From contig DAXETY010000082.1 of the NCBI GenBank assembly GCA_051155755.1, positions 1 to 63,170 on the forward strand: a stretch of 63,170 nt of DNA. The letters run 5' to 3'. The position numbers were made by a program, and so were the translations under genes. Shown here piece by piece: positions 52,415-60,537 of this stretch. Within the stretch, counting starts at the first letter, position 1. Each line of letters starts with the position of its first letter. The stretch is from DAXETY01 sp051155755. Its GTDB lineage: Bacteria; Desulfobacterota; Desulfobacteria; Desulfobacterales; SG8-13. The notes under the pieces are model-generated. The model had not been told where the DNA came from, did not search any database, and saw nothing but the letters and a program-made list of their open reading frames with translations.

Positions 52415-53080
52415 ATGCGTGTTGCATTCGTAGGCGCCGGAGAAGTCACCATTCGCACGGCGGAATTTTTAATCGACAAGGGCCATGAAGTCATCATTAT
52501 CGAGGCGGACGCGGATAAAATCGACCGGCTTTCGGAGCAACTGGACTGCAGTTTTCTCAACGGCGACGGCAGCAATCCGTCCATATTGCGGGAAGTCGAT
52601 CCGGAGGACACCGATGTGCTGGTGGCCATATCCAACAGCGACCAGGCCAACCTGATTGCCAGCCTTGTGGGCCGGTCTCTGGGATTTCAGCGGGTGATCA
52701 CCAGCATTCAGGATCCGGAATTTGAAAACATCTGCCGCGAACTCGGACTGGAAGATACGATCATCCCTTCGCAAACCATCAGCCGCTTCCTGAGTGACCT
52801 GATTCTGGGCCTGGATCCGATGGAGCTTTCCACGGCGATCAAAGACACCGCCCGGTTCTTCATCTTCACGGCGGAAGAAGACGATGCCGGCAAGATCGAA
52901 GAACTGGAACTGCCGGGGGATGCCCGCGCCATCTGCTATTATCGGCAGGGCCAATTTTCCCTGGTAAAGTCGGACACCAAGATCCGCGAAGGCGACGAGG
53001 TCGTAATCCTGACCGACAATCAGAATCTGTCCGCACTCAAGGAACGCTGGGAGCGCGGGCCGCAGAATGATTCGGAGTAA
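52415..53080 (+). CDS. trkA: TrkA-type NAD-binding potassium regulator
   Basis: A 221-aa cytoplasmic gating subunit with one RCK-N domain (Rossmann 'FVGAGEVTIRTAEFL', then 'VIIIEADADKIDRL') and one RCK-C domain (about 140-215). It binds NAD(H) or ATP and controls TrkH. This is the half-length form, like KtrA, which would assemble as a ring; E. coli TrkA has two copies fused. Spacing of 3 bp to trkH shows coupling. The gap to the next gene is 169 bp. Confidence 0.92.
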   Translation: MRVAFVGAGEVTIRTAEFLIDKGHEVIIIEADADKIDRLSEQLDCSFLNGDGSNPSILREVDPEDTDVLVAISNSDQANLIASLVGRSLGFQRVITSIQDPEFENICRELGLEDTIIPSQTISRFLSDLILGLDPMELSTAIKDTARFFIFTAEEDDAGKIEELELPGDARAICYYRQGQFSLVKSDTKIREGDEVVILTDNQNLSALKERWERGPQNDSE

Positions 53081-53249
53081 ATCGGCAACCAATCCGATCG
53101 TCCGTCGTCGACGGGCATTTTCAGAGGCCGGAAACATGCAAAGTTGATTTTATGCACGCGATGATCATCTTGAATTATTTCGAGCGGCGAGAAAAACCCT
53201 TTGCATCGCCAATGGAGCCTGAAGTTTTTACCGCAGTCTGGAGGAAAGC

Positions 53250-53798
53250 ATGAATCTGTTTTTCAATCGCATGTTGCGGGCCGCCCGGCTGGATGTAACC
53301 CTTTACGAGGAAGTGGAAGCCGATCGCGGCGCCATGCGCCAGGCGATGGGCACGGTGGTGCTCGCCAGCCTGGCGGCCGGTATCGGCAGTGTCCAGCAGC
53401 TGGGATTCGGCGGCATCCTGATGGGAACCCTGCTGGCGCTGTTAAGCTGGTATATCTGGGCCTTTCTGACTTACTGGATCGGCACGCGCCTGCTGCCGGA
53501 ACCCCAAACTCAGGCCAACTACGGAGAACTGCTGCGTACCATCGGTTTTTCCAGCGCCCCGGGGATCCTGCGGATTCTCGGCGGCATTCCCGGATTGGGA
53601 ACCCTGGTATTCTTCGTCGCGGGGGTCTGGATGCTGGTGGCCATGATCATCGCCGTCCGCCAGGCACTGGACTATCGCAGTACCTGGCGCGCGGTGGGGG
53701 TCTGTCTCATCGGGTGGGTGGTCCAGGCGGTGGTGCTGGCGGCGCTGATGTTCCTGGCCGGGGGGCCGCAAACCCCTGCGGTGCAGAGCGGATCGTGA
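53250..53798 (+). CDS. Yip1-domain membrane protein
   Basis: A 182-aa protein with about five membrane helices and the YIP1 signature 'LLRTIGFSSAPGILRILGGI'. The N-terminal 'MLRAARLDVTLYEEVEADRG' is typical of bacterial members. Function is unknown. A good GGAGG site precedes the ATG. It converges on the PRPP synthetase gene, only 19 bp apart. Confidence 0.85.
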   Translation: MNLFFNRMLRAARLDVTLYEEVEADRGAMRQAMGTVVLASLAAGIGSVQQLGFGGILMGTLLALLSWYIWAFLTYWIGTRLLPEPQTQANYGELLRTIGFSSAPGILRILGGIPGLGTLVFFVAGVWMLVAMIIAVRQALDYRSTWRAVGVCLIGWVVQAVVLAALMFLAGGPQTPAVQSGS

Positions 53799-53817
53799 AA
53801 GTTGGATGCCGGACAGA

Positions 53818-54726
53818 TTATGTCCCGGTGTGCACCTTTTTGACCGTTTCGGCCAGCAGACCGGCGACGTCGACACTGCGGAAGGCAAGTCCACCCGTAT
53901 CGGGCCGGCGGATGCTGTTGGTGGCGATGACTTCGGCGACGGGCCGGGCGGCGAGTTTTTCGGCGGCATCGCCCACCAGCAGAGCGTGTACGGCGACCAC
54001 CGTTGCCGGCGTGCGGCATCCCCGGTCCATCAGGGCTTCCAGGGCGGATACGATGGTGCCGCCGGTGCTGATCATGTCGTCGATCAGCACGGGAATCCGA
54101 TTGCGCACGTGACCGGTGATATGCCGCACCCGGACTTCGTCTCCACTGAAGCGCTCTTTGTGCACGTACGCCACCGGGGCGTCCAGCAGGTCCGCAAAGA
54201 ACTGCACGCGCTTGACCGCCCCCAGGTCCGGTGCCACCAGCACATGTTCGTCTGATATAAATTCTTTCAGGGGTTCGGCCAACAGCGTCCCGGCGGACAG
54301 ATGCTCCACCGGAATGGCAAAAAAGCCCTCGATGGAGGGCTTGTGCAAATCGAGCGTGATAATGCGGTCAAAGCGCGTGGCCAGCAGGTCGGCGACCAGC
54401 CGGGCCCCCACGGCCTCGCCCGGCTCGGTGCGTCGATCCTGACGGGCATATCCAAAATAAGGGACCACGGCGGTAATGCGGGCGGCACCCGCGCGACGGC
54501 AACCATCGGCCATCAGCATCAGCTCCAGCAAATGCGGCGATGCCGGTGGAGAGGTGGGCTGCACGCAAAACACATCGCGTCCCAGCAGTGGACCGACGGA
54601 TCGAAAATGCAGCTCTCCATCCGGAAAGGTTTCCAGGCGGCAACCGGCGGGCTCGATCCCGAGCCGCTCCCCGATTGCCGTCGCCAGGTCGGGATGCGCT
54701 CTTCCGGGCAACAGCGATAGTTTCAT
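53818..54726 (-). CDS. prs: Ribose-phosphate pyrophosphokinase
   Basis: Makes PRPP from ribose-5-phosphate and ATP for nucleotide and NAD synthesis. The 302-aa protein has 'ETFPDGELHFR', 'YFGYARQDRR', 'LDLHKPSIEGFF', 'PDLGAVKR', and the PRPP-binding loop 'VLIDDMISTGGT'. It is a divergent paralogue type by length and sequence, so a second housekeeping copy may exist elsewhere. It ends an overlapping operon: its ATG overlaps the lipoprotein stop (ATGA). Its position after sulfur-transport genes is unusual. Confidence 0.92.
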   Translation of the reverse strand: MKLSLLPGRAHPDLATAIGERLGIEPAGCRLETFPDGELHFRSVGPLLGRDVFCVQPTSPPASPHLLELMLMADGCRRAGAARITAVVPYFGYARQDRRTEPGEAVGARLVADLLATRFDRIITLDLHKPSIEGFFAIPVEHLSAGTLLAEPLKEFISDEHVLVAPDLGAVKRVQFFADLLDAPVAYVHKERFSGDEVRVRHITGHVRNRIPVLIDDMISTGGTIVSALEALMDRGCRTPATVVAVHALLVGDAAEKLAARPVAEVIATNSIRRPDTGGLAFRSVDVAGLLAETVKKVHTGT

Positions 54727-55394
54727 GGCCTTGTGCTTTCTGCGGGGTCGGCCGGGGTCCCCGTGGCCGCAGAGGCCCCGGCGACGGCCGGACCCCGGTC
54801 GAACTCCACGATGCGGGCGAAATGCCGGTCCACGCCCGGATGAACTGTGTGATGGAGCGAACTTTGGGACGTCACTCGGCCGCCCATGTCGTAGGTGAAA
54901 GCGGTGACCGCGACATGACGCAGCCAGTAGCCGAGCATTGCGGCGCCGGCGGCATCGTAGCAGGAATGAAAGTGCAGGTACTCGTCCTGCGGCTGAGGGC
55001 GACTTTCCAGCCAGGCGGAGGGCGCGTCCTCGAAAAAGACCGGCTGAATGCGATCGCCGTCGGCGGGCGGTTGAAACCCGGTTTCGGGTAGATATTGCAG
55101 CCGGGCGCTGCCTTCGTACAAGCGGGCATTTACCGGCTGGTCCAAGGTGTAGAAACGCCGTTCGTTGAATACCACAAAGTGCAGCCGTTCCAGATGGGTC
55201 GGGGTGATCGGACGGAAATAATAACCGACAAAGGGACCGAACCGGTAGCGATGGCCGTCCCGGATGATTTCCAGACGATCGACATAGCCGTGAGGCAACG
55301 TCAGCGGAATCTCACGCCCATCCGACCCCGGAGCATCGCATGCGGCCAGCAGCAGAACAGCCGCCAGCAGCCAATTGCTACAACGTTTCCACAT
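54723..55394 (-). CDS. Predicted lipoprotein
   Basis: A 223-aa protein with a lipoprotein signal: 'WLLAAVLLLAAC' with lipidated Cys19. The mature part is unknown and contains 'GPFVGYYFRPITPTHLERLH', a region rich in aromatic residues, and 'HFHSCYDAAGAAMLGYWLRH'. The C-terminus is Pro/Ala-rich. It lies between a YeeE/YedE gene (17-bp overlap) and prs (4-bp overlap), so it belongs to the operon. Start 55394 is chosen because the signal begins there. Confidence 0.75.
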   Translation of the reverse strand: MWKRCSNWLLAAVLLLAACDAPGSDGREIPLTLPHGYVDRLEIIRDGHRYRFGPFVGYYFRPITPTHLERLHFVVFNERRFYTLDQPVNARLYEGSARLQYLPETGFQPPADGDRIQPVFFEDAPSAWLESRPQPQDEYLHFHSCYDAAGAAMLGYWLRHVAVTAFTYDMGGRVTSQSSLHHTVHPGVDRHFARIVEFDRGPAVAGASAATGTPADPAESTRP

Positions 55395-55920
55395 AACGGC
55401 CCCAAAATCGCCCGACGGCCCAGGCCGCCAGGCCGAAGCCGGCGGCCAGAACGCCGGCGGCAACGCCCGGATGGCCCAGCCAGTCCCCCAGTGTGATCGG
55501 TCCCAGGCTGGTGGGCAGATACAGCAACGGGATCAGGGTTTCGTGCAGTTGTGCAAACACCGCCGTGCCGGCCAGGCCGCCCAGCAGGGCGAACACGGCG
55601 TCCATACGTCCTTCGCCGGCGGCAGCCCAGGTCGTTCCCGGGCAGTAACCGGCCAGGCCCCAGCCCACGCCGAAGAGCAAGCCGGCCAGGCCGGTGGCCA
55701 CGAGGCTGGTGGGCAAGACCCTCGTCCGGCCGATATCGACCATTTCCAGCCCGTAAAGGCCGATCGCCGATAAGGCGACCGCCAGAATCATAAACTGCGG
55801 GATGTCGGGATCCAGCATCAGATGCGCCCGCGCCATGCGGTTGGCGTCGGTCGCACCGATGCGCTGGATGACGAAGCCGAAAGCAATTCCGGATAACAAG
55901 CCCAAGATTACGTCGGTCAT
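55378..55920 (-). CDS. YeeE/YedE-family membrane protein (second half)
   Basis: A 180-aa integral membrane protein of the YeeE/YedE family, a thiosulfate or related sulfur-compound uptake family. It has about five helices and the family motif 'GYCPGTTWAAAGEGRMDA' with its conserved Cys. It is a half-size protein; together with the next gene it makes a full-length equivalent. The start at 55920 follows AGGAGG and overlaps the partner gene by 4 bp. Confidence 0.9.
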   Translation of the reverse strand: MTDVILGLLSGIAFGFVIQRIGATDANRMARAHLMLDPDIPQFMILAVALSAIGLYGLEMVDIGRTRVLPTSLVATGLAGLLFGVGWGLAGYCPGTTWAAAGEGRMDAVFALLGGLAGTAVFAQLHETLIPLLYLPTSLGPITLGDWLGHPGVAAGVLAAGFGLAAWAVGRFWGRYVETL

Positions 55921-56447
55921 CGCTCTGTCCTCCTGAGGATCTTTCCGTAGACGATGCGGGCCGTCAGCATGGCAATGCCGAAAATGATCACACCGAAGTA
56001 AAGCCCGCTGATGGCCAGCTGCGTGGAGCCTGAGATAAACAGACCCAGGGTGCAGCCGCCGGCAAGCCGCGATCCGAATAGAATCAGAAAGCCCCCGGCA
56101 AAGGTGGCCGCGTACCTTCGGGACCGGCCCGGCCCGAAACGCTGTTCCCAGAGCTCGGGGACATCCCGCACCGGGAACCGGGCCGTGCGTCCGCCGACAA
56201 ATCCGCCCATGGCCATGCCCACGACAAAAGCCATCAACCAGGACCCCGGGCCGGGAATTTGACGGTAATGGGCTTTGGCAGCGGCATAGTCCGGCGCGAT
56301 CCACTGGAAAAATCCCTTCAGCGTGGAAACAAACCCGCTGGAAGATGCCGGAGGTCCGAAAGTGGCGAAAATAAACACGACGATCCCCGCCAGGGCGAAG
56401 GCCGTCGGCAGCGGCCGCCAGTAGGGTTGAGAATTATTGGCATTCAT
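55917..56447 (-). CDS. YeeE/YedE-family membrane protein (first half)
   Basis: A 176-aa membrane protein and partner of the gene at 55378. It has four to five helices and the motif 'LAGGCTLGLFISGSTQLA', where the Cys matches the substrate-relay cysteine of YeeE. It starts at MNANNS. A rhodanese gene lies 47 bp upstream, so imported thiosulfate or sulfite could be processed outside the cell. Some YedE members are linked to selenium metabolism, which is worth noting given the selenoprotein candidate here. Confidence 0.9.
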   Translation of the reverse strand: MNANNSQPYWRPLPTAFALAGIVVFIFATFGPPASSSGFVSTLKGFFQWIAPDYAAAKAHYRQIPGPGSWLMAFVVGMAMGGFVGGRTARFPVRDVPELWEQRFGPGRSRRYAATFAGGFLILFGSRLAGGCTLGLFISGSTQLAISGLYFGVIIFGIAMLTARIVYGKILRRTER

Positions 56448-56494
56448 GGATCAACCTCCCGTTGCCGTTCACAATTGTGAGCACTTCCGGCCGC

Positions 56495-57592
56495 TCAGCC
56501 CCCGCAGGATACGTAGCCCTTGTCGTCCGCCGGTGTTTCCAGCTGCCGGGGCGTCGATCCGGCGGGCCGCGGGGAGGTGCACGGCGATGTGCGCTGTGCG
56601 GCCACCGACGGCAGGCTCCCGGTGGGCAGGGGATTTTCGGCGGTTTCCACCGGGTAAAAAAGCTGCGGGTGGCCCCACTCGAACCAGGAGCGTTCGTAGA
56701 GCCGTACGTCATTGAATCCCATCAGACGCAGGATGAAATACCCGAAGGAACTCCGTCGGGCCGAGTGGCAGTAGGTAATCACCGCCCGGGAGGGATCCAG
56801 GCCCCGGTGCAGCTGCTGCAATTCCCCGTACGGCTTGATCGCTTTGGTCTCCGAGTCGGTCCAGTTGAGCCGGTAGTCGACGTTATAGGCCGTGGGAATG
56901 TGCCCGAGTTTCAAAACCTGCCCGTCGAGTCCAACGTTGGGCTTTTCGCCCAGATATTCCTCCCGGGAGCGGACATCGAGAATCTGGTAGAAACGATCCC
57001 CCAGGCGGGCTTGAATGAAATCGCCTTCGACCCAGCGACGCAAGTCCACCGCGTCGGATGGTGCCTGGTACAGGACCGCTTCGGCGGCCCGGGGGGTGTC
57101 GACGGTTTCACCGCCGCCGGCCGTCCAGGCATCGATGCCGCGTTCCAGGATTTTTTTGTCCGAATGCCCCAACAGGTCCAGCACCCAGAAGACGTAGGAG
57201 GCGGTTGCACCGCCGTCGCGCGACACGGAATCATATAGCACCACCGTATCGCCCGGAGCGATGCCGTGGTCGCCCAGGATCTGCTGGGCCGCATCCAGGC
57301 CGACGAATTTGCCGCCAAAGCCCCGCGCCCGGTCCACGGTTCGAAATCGCTCCCACGGCAGCCGGATGGCTCCGGGGATCAAGCGCCCGTCAAAATGGTC
57401 GTCCGTCCGAACATCGACAATGACCAAGCCGGGATCGTTCCGGTGGGCCTTGAGCCACTGGGCGGTGGCCAGGAATTCCGCGCGCGGATATTCTGCGGAC
57501 GCTTCGTTCCGGGCCGATGCCACGGTCCAGTAAACCCCCAGAAGGAGCACCGCAGCGATAACCCCATAGCGAATGCTTCGAGCGGTTTTCAT
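56495..57592 (-). CDS. Exported tandem rhodanese (thiosulfate sulfurtransferase)
   Basis: A 365-aa protein with an N-terminal signal or anchor ('YGVIAAVLLLGVYWTVASA') and two rhodanese domains. The first (about 36-160) is inactive-looking; the second has the catalytic Cys275 in 'VITYCHSARRSS'. It would move sulfane sulfur from thiosulfate to an acceptor at the periplasmic side. The last 45 residues are Pro/Ser/Thr-rich with a terminal 'VSCGG'. It is first in the operon with the two YeeE/YedE halves. The start at 57592 has GAGGT upstream. Confidence 0.9.
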   Translation of the reverse strand: MKTARSIRYGVIAAVLLLGVYWTVASARNEASAEYPRAEFLATAQWLKAHRNDPGLVIVDVRTDDHFDGRLIPGAIRLPWERFRTVDRARGFGGKFVGLDAAQQILGDHGIAPGDTVVLYDSVSRDGGATASYVFWVLDLLGHSDKKILERGIDAWTAGGGETVDTPRAAEAVLYQAPSDAVDLRRWVEGDFIQARLGDRFYQILDVRSREEYLGEKPNVGLDGQVLKLGHIPTAYNVDYRLNWTDSETKAIKPYGELQQLHRGLDPSRAVITYCHSARRSSFGYFILRLMGFNDVRLYERSWFEWGHPQLFYPVETAENPLPTGSLPSVAAQRTSPCTSPRPAGSTPRQLETPADDKGYVSCGG

Positions 57593-57938
57593 GCTGCACC
57601 TCACAGTTCGATGATTGCAATGGATGGCTCTCGGGCAGATTGCTTTTGACGTATAATATCCTGAGGGACAATCGAATACGAAAAATCCCGTATTTCGGAA
57701 GATTTGCGGGGGTATTTTCGGCGGTGGGCAAACTGCCCAAAAGCGGCACATCCGAAAAGCTCTTGGATTTTATGGGAATTTCCGCTCGCACGCTGGTCGA
57801 CCAGATTCGCTCGCTGCGGGGGTAGATATTCGGGCGCACCATAAAAAAGCGGAGAGGCCGTCCGGCGGCCTCTCCGCGAGAGATATTGCTTCGGACCGAA
57901 ATCGGGCGAATGTATCTTTCGGCCGAAATTGGATCGAT
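57593..57938. other. Intergenic region upstream of the rhodanese operon
   Basis: 346 bp between rhodanese and desulforedoxin genes, both minus. It contains a terminator for the desulforedoxin gene (57843-57877) and presumably the rhodanese promoter. A TATAAT on the plus strand (57652-57657) has no matching -35. A short plus-strand frame (to 57825) ending 'ISARTLVDQIRSLRG' is protein-like but too short and unsupported to call. Confidence 0.4.
57843..57877 (-). terminator. Intrinsic terminator of the desulforedoxin gene
   Basis: Reading the minus strand, a perfect 12-bp stem (57877-57866 with 57860-57849, 5-nt loop) is followed at once by TTTTTT (57848-57843). It lies 62 bp after the desulforedoxin stop. 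This is the clearest Rho-independent terminator in the window. Confidence 0.85.
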
Positions 57939-58106
57939 TTAAGGCGAGCCGGGCTTTGGCATGCGCTGCGAAAATGCCTTGGCCTCGTCGGAAGTCAGCA
58001 ATCGCATGTTCTGTCCGCAGCAGACCAGGTCACCGTCACCGCCCTCGAGTACGAAAACAACGTTCCCACAAACGTCACATTTGTAAATTTCATCGCGAAC
58101 CGGCAT
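57939..58106 (-). CDS. Desulforedoxin-like protein
   Basis: A 55-aa rubredoxin-related electron carrier with four cysteines for one iron: Cys10 and Cys13 ('YKCDVCGN') and adjacent Cys29-Cys30 ('DLVCCGQNM'), the pattern of desulforedoxin and of the N-terminal domain of desulfoferrodoxin. It is cytoplasmic. The start at 58106 follows AAAGGAGG. It ends in a terminator and is transcribed alone. It may pass electrons to the superoxide reductase at 11175, which lacks this domain; that link is inferred. Confidence 0.88.
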   Translation of the reverse strand: MPVRDEIYKCDVCGNVVFVLEGGDGDLVCCGQNMRLLTSDEAKAFSQRMPKPGSP

Positions 58107-58325
58107 CGAAATCCTCCTTTCATCATGCATCAAGTAGGGGTTGCTCTTCAGTTGTATCTCACAATGAATCTTCATTGCGGACGGAAAATGGCTGCCGCAC
58201 AGAAAAAACTTCGAATTTTGGCCACAATACACCGTTCTGCCGGCCGGCGACAATGACCGGCACTACCGCCTGGGCCGACAGTTGAGTCCGGTTTTGAATG
58301 CGGCCGTTTATGGGCTCGATCGTGC

Positions 58326-58502
58326 TCAGGCGGTTTCAAGTTCCTGCAAGCGTTTACGGGCTTCTTCTCTAACGTCCGGGTGATCGTCGTTTTCGACGAC
58401 TTTTTTCAACAGCGTCTGATCGCTTTCAGCCCGCACCGCCTCTTTGCGTTTGTCCGGATCCGAGTGGGCGATTTTGGGTAGAAACAGATCCCGAAACTTC
58501 AC
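58326..58502 (-). CDS. Mini HEAT-like protein
   Basis: A 58-aa protein of unknown function. It starts with GTG at 58502 after a strong GGAGGAGGTG site; a frame from 58556 lacks one. The sequence has two helical stretches with a HEAT-like pattern, ending 'DDHPDVREEARKRLQELE'. A similar C-terminal motif occurs in the small membrane protein at 6455-6799. It has no signal or membrane segment. Confidence 0.7.
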   Translation of the reverse strand: MKFRDLFLPKIAHSDPDKRKEAVRAESDQTLLKKVVENDDHPDVREEARKRLQELETA

Positions 58503-58864
58503 GAAAGTCACCTCCTCCCTGGGTTGCAAGCGGCGAGGCGCCGATCCGAGCATCAACGGAACCGGCGATCACCGCCACCGATGCCGGTGCTTGATAATCA
58601 TGACTCAACGCTCCTAATACATCTTTAATGCACCGCGGTGGGACAAAAACATACACGCAGCACTGTATTTTATTCTTCGAATATGTGTAGATTTGGATAC
58701 GGGCCCCGTCCCCAGACCCTTGCGCTTGTATCGGTGCCTGCGTTTTGGTAAGCAATACCTTGCAGCGAACCGGCTGGGGGCGCCAAAGGGCCCCTTCTCA
58801 TTGGCATCATGAAAAAAGGGAAGGATGCCCCTGGTTATACGGTCATTGGAAAGGAGTCGATCGA
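58503..58864. other. Intergenic region between divergent genes
   Basis: 362 bp between the mini HEAT-like gene and the YqeY gene. A loose plus-strand pair (TTGATA 58591-58596, TAATAC 58615-58620, 18-bp spacer) could be the yqeY promoter. No repeat or RNA gene was found. Confidence 0.35.
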
Positions 58865-59350
58865 ATGGAATCCGAATACGGTTGGAACCCGGGAATGCAG
58901 GAATCCCTGCCGGAGAAGATCCGTTGGGATTTGAAAACCGCGGTCCGAAACAGGAACACCACGGTTCGGGACACCCTGCGGCAGATCATGGCCGAGTATC
59001 CGAGCCTGACCGTCCCGATCCGGCTCGCAAGCGGCAAGAAAACCACCCGACCGAAACGCGCAGAAGAGATCACCAGCGAGGACGTAATGGAGGTGATTCG
59101 CCGCTTGATCAAATCCGAAAAGACGGTGCTCGAAGCCAAAGGACAGCCGAGCTCCGAATATCTGCAAATCCTGGAACAATATTTGCCGAAGGCGGCCGAC
59201 CGCAAGGAAATCGTGGAGTGGATCCGTGCCAATATCGACTTTTCCCGGTACAAGAGTCCCATGCAAGCCATGGGAACCATTATGAAGCACTTCGGCCAGC
59301 GAGCCGACGGCAATCAAGTCAAACAAATCCTGCAGGAAATCACCCGTTGA
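58865..59350 (+). CDS. GatB/YqeY-domain protein
   Basis: A 161-aa protein of the YqeY family, related to the tail domain of the GatB amidotransferase subunit. It contains 'EEITSEDVMEVIRRLIKSEK', 'ILEQYLPKAADRKEIVEWIR' and 'AMGTIMKHFGQRADGNQVKQ'. The family may bind tRNA, but its own function is unsettled. Start 58865 follows AAAGGAG. Its stop TGA overlaps a possible TTG start of the next gene, which suggests coupling. Confidence 0.9.
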   Translation: MESEYGWNPGMQESLPEKIRWDLKTAVRNRNTTVRDTLRQIMAEYPSLTVPIRLASGKKTTRPKRAEEITSEDVMEVIRRLIKSEKTVLEAKGQPSSEYLQILEQYLPKAADRKEIVEWIRANIDFSRYKSPMQAMGTIMKHFGQRADGNQVKQILQEITR

Positions 59351-59379
59351 ATTCCACGAACCGAACGGAGACGCCTGCG

Positions 59380-60522
59380 GTGGAAGCCACCGCAAGCTGC
59401 GGCTCGGATACCGTTCGGGCCGTCCGAGGCCGCCCGATCCTGTCGGCGGCAATCGCCGTTTTTCTTCTGCTGCAGGCTTGCCTGCCGACCACCGAAACGC
59501 CACGACATTTCGAAGATCCATCGATTGCATCGCCCGATCGGTTTTTCAACCGACTTTTTACCCGCAGTGGACCCGGTTGGACCGGTGGAGACGGTGCCGC
59601 CTCCGTTGCGCTGCCCGACGGCCGCACAGTCTGGTGTTTCGGCGACTCGTTTCTGGGCCGGGTGCGGCCGGACCGTTCACGGGCGAAAGAGACCCCTTTA
59701 ATCCGCAACTGCCTGGTTGTTCAGAACGGCAACCGGCTGCAGACCCGCCACGGCGGCTCCCTCGCATCGCCCCGGGCCTGGTTTGAACCGCAATCCACGG
59801 ATCAGTGGTACTGGCCTGCGGATGCCACCCTGGACAGCGGCAAACTCTGGGTGTTGCTGTGGCGGTTCGAGTCCTCCGGCACCGGAATGTGGGACTGGCG
59901 CTGGATCGGCACCGATCTGGCTGCGCTCTCGCTTCCGGATTTAAGGATCTTGTCGACGACGCCGCTGCCGAACCAAAACCGGGTGATGTACGGTGCGGCG
60001 ATCGTCGAAACGCCCGAACATCTCTATGTTTACGGTGTCGAAGACCTTCCGGACCAGCGCTACGTGCACCTCGCCCGGACGTCTCGCGGCGGCCTGCTTG
60101 CACCCTGGCAATATTTCAATGGGCGCCGGTGGTCTTCCGAGGCCCAGCGCAGCGCCCGAATCCATCAAGGCACGGCCAACCAGTTCAGCGTCATTGCGCT
60201 GGCCGGGCAGTATGTTCTGATTACCATGGATGATCGCAGTCCGTGGAGTCGGGACATCGTCGCCTATGCGGCAGATGCCCCGAGCGGCCCGTGGCCGACT
60301 ATGCCTGCAGCGCTGCTGTACCGGGCCCCGCTGCCCGGAGGCGATATCGTCGCCTACAATGCTCTGGCACATCCCCAATTTACCCGAAACGGGCGCTGGC
60401 TGATATCTTACAACGTCAACGCCGTCACCGACAGCGCGCTCCTCTATGGCAATGCCGATTTTTACCGTCCATGGTTCATTCGGGTGGATCTGAGACGCTT
60501 GCTGGAAGATGCCGGAGAGTAA
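59380..60522 (+). CDS. Predicted lipoprotein, beta-propeller-like
   Basis: A 380-aa protein with a lipoprotein signal 'SAAIAVFLLLQAC' (Cys34 from the GTG start). The mature part is beta-rich with repeated Trp and Asp motifs ('TVWCFGDSFLG', 'WYWPADATLDSGKLWVLLWR', 'LYVYGVEDLPDQRYVHLART'), like DUF4185 or glycosidase-like beta propellers. The start is uncertain: GTG at 59380 has GGAG upstream, while TTG at 59347 overlaps the yqeY stop. It ends at a palindrome shared with the convergent gene. Confidence 0.72.
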   Translation: MEATASCGSDTVRAVRGRPILSAAIAVFLLLQACLPTTETPRHFEDPSIASPDRFFNRLFTRSGPGWTGGDGAASVALPDGRTVWCFGDSFLGRVRPDRSRAKETPLIRNCLVVQNGNRLQTRHGGSLASPRAWFEPQSTDQWYWPADATLDSGKLWVLLWRFESSGTGMWDWRWIGTDLAALSLPDLRILSTTPLPNQNRVMYGAAIVETPEHLYVYGVEDLPDQRYVHLARTSRGGLLAPWQYFNGRRWSSEAQRSARIHQGTANQFSVIALAGQYVLITMDDRSPWSRDIVAYAADAPSGPWPTMPAALLYRAPLPGGDIVAYNALAHPQFTRNGRWLISYNVNAVTDSALLYGNADFYRPWFIRVDLRRLLEDAGE

Positions 60523-60537
60523 GGGCTTTTAAGCCCT
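60522..60537. terminator. Palindrome spanning convergent stop codons
   Basis: A perfect palindrome (AGGGCTT-TT-AAGCCCT) lies across the stops of the lipoprotein and LOG-family genes, which are only 13 bp apart. It could form a short hairpin in both transcripts. The loop is very small, so function is uncertain. Confidence 0.45.
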
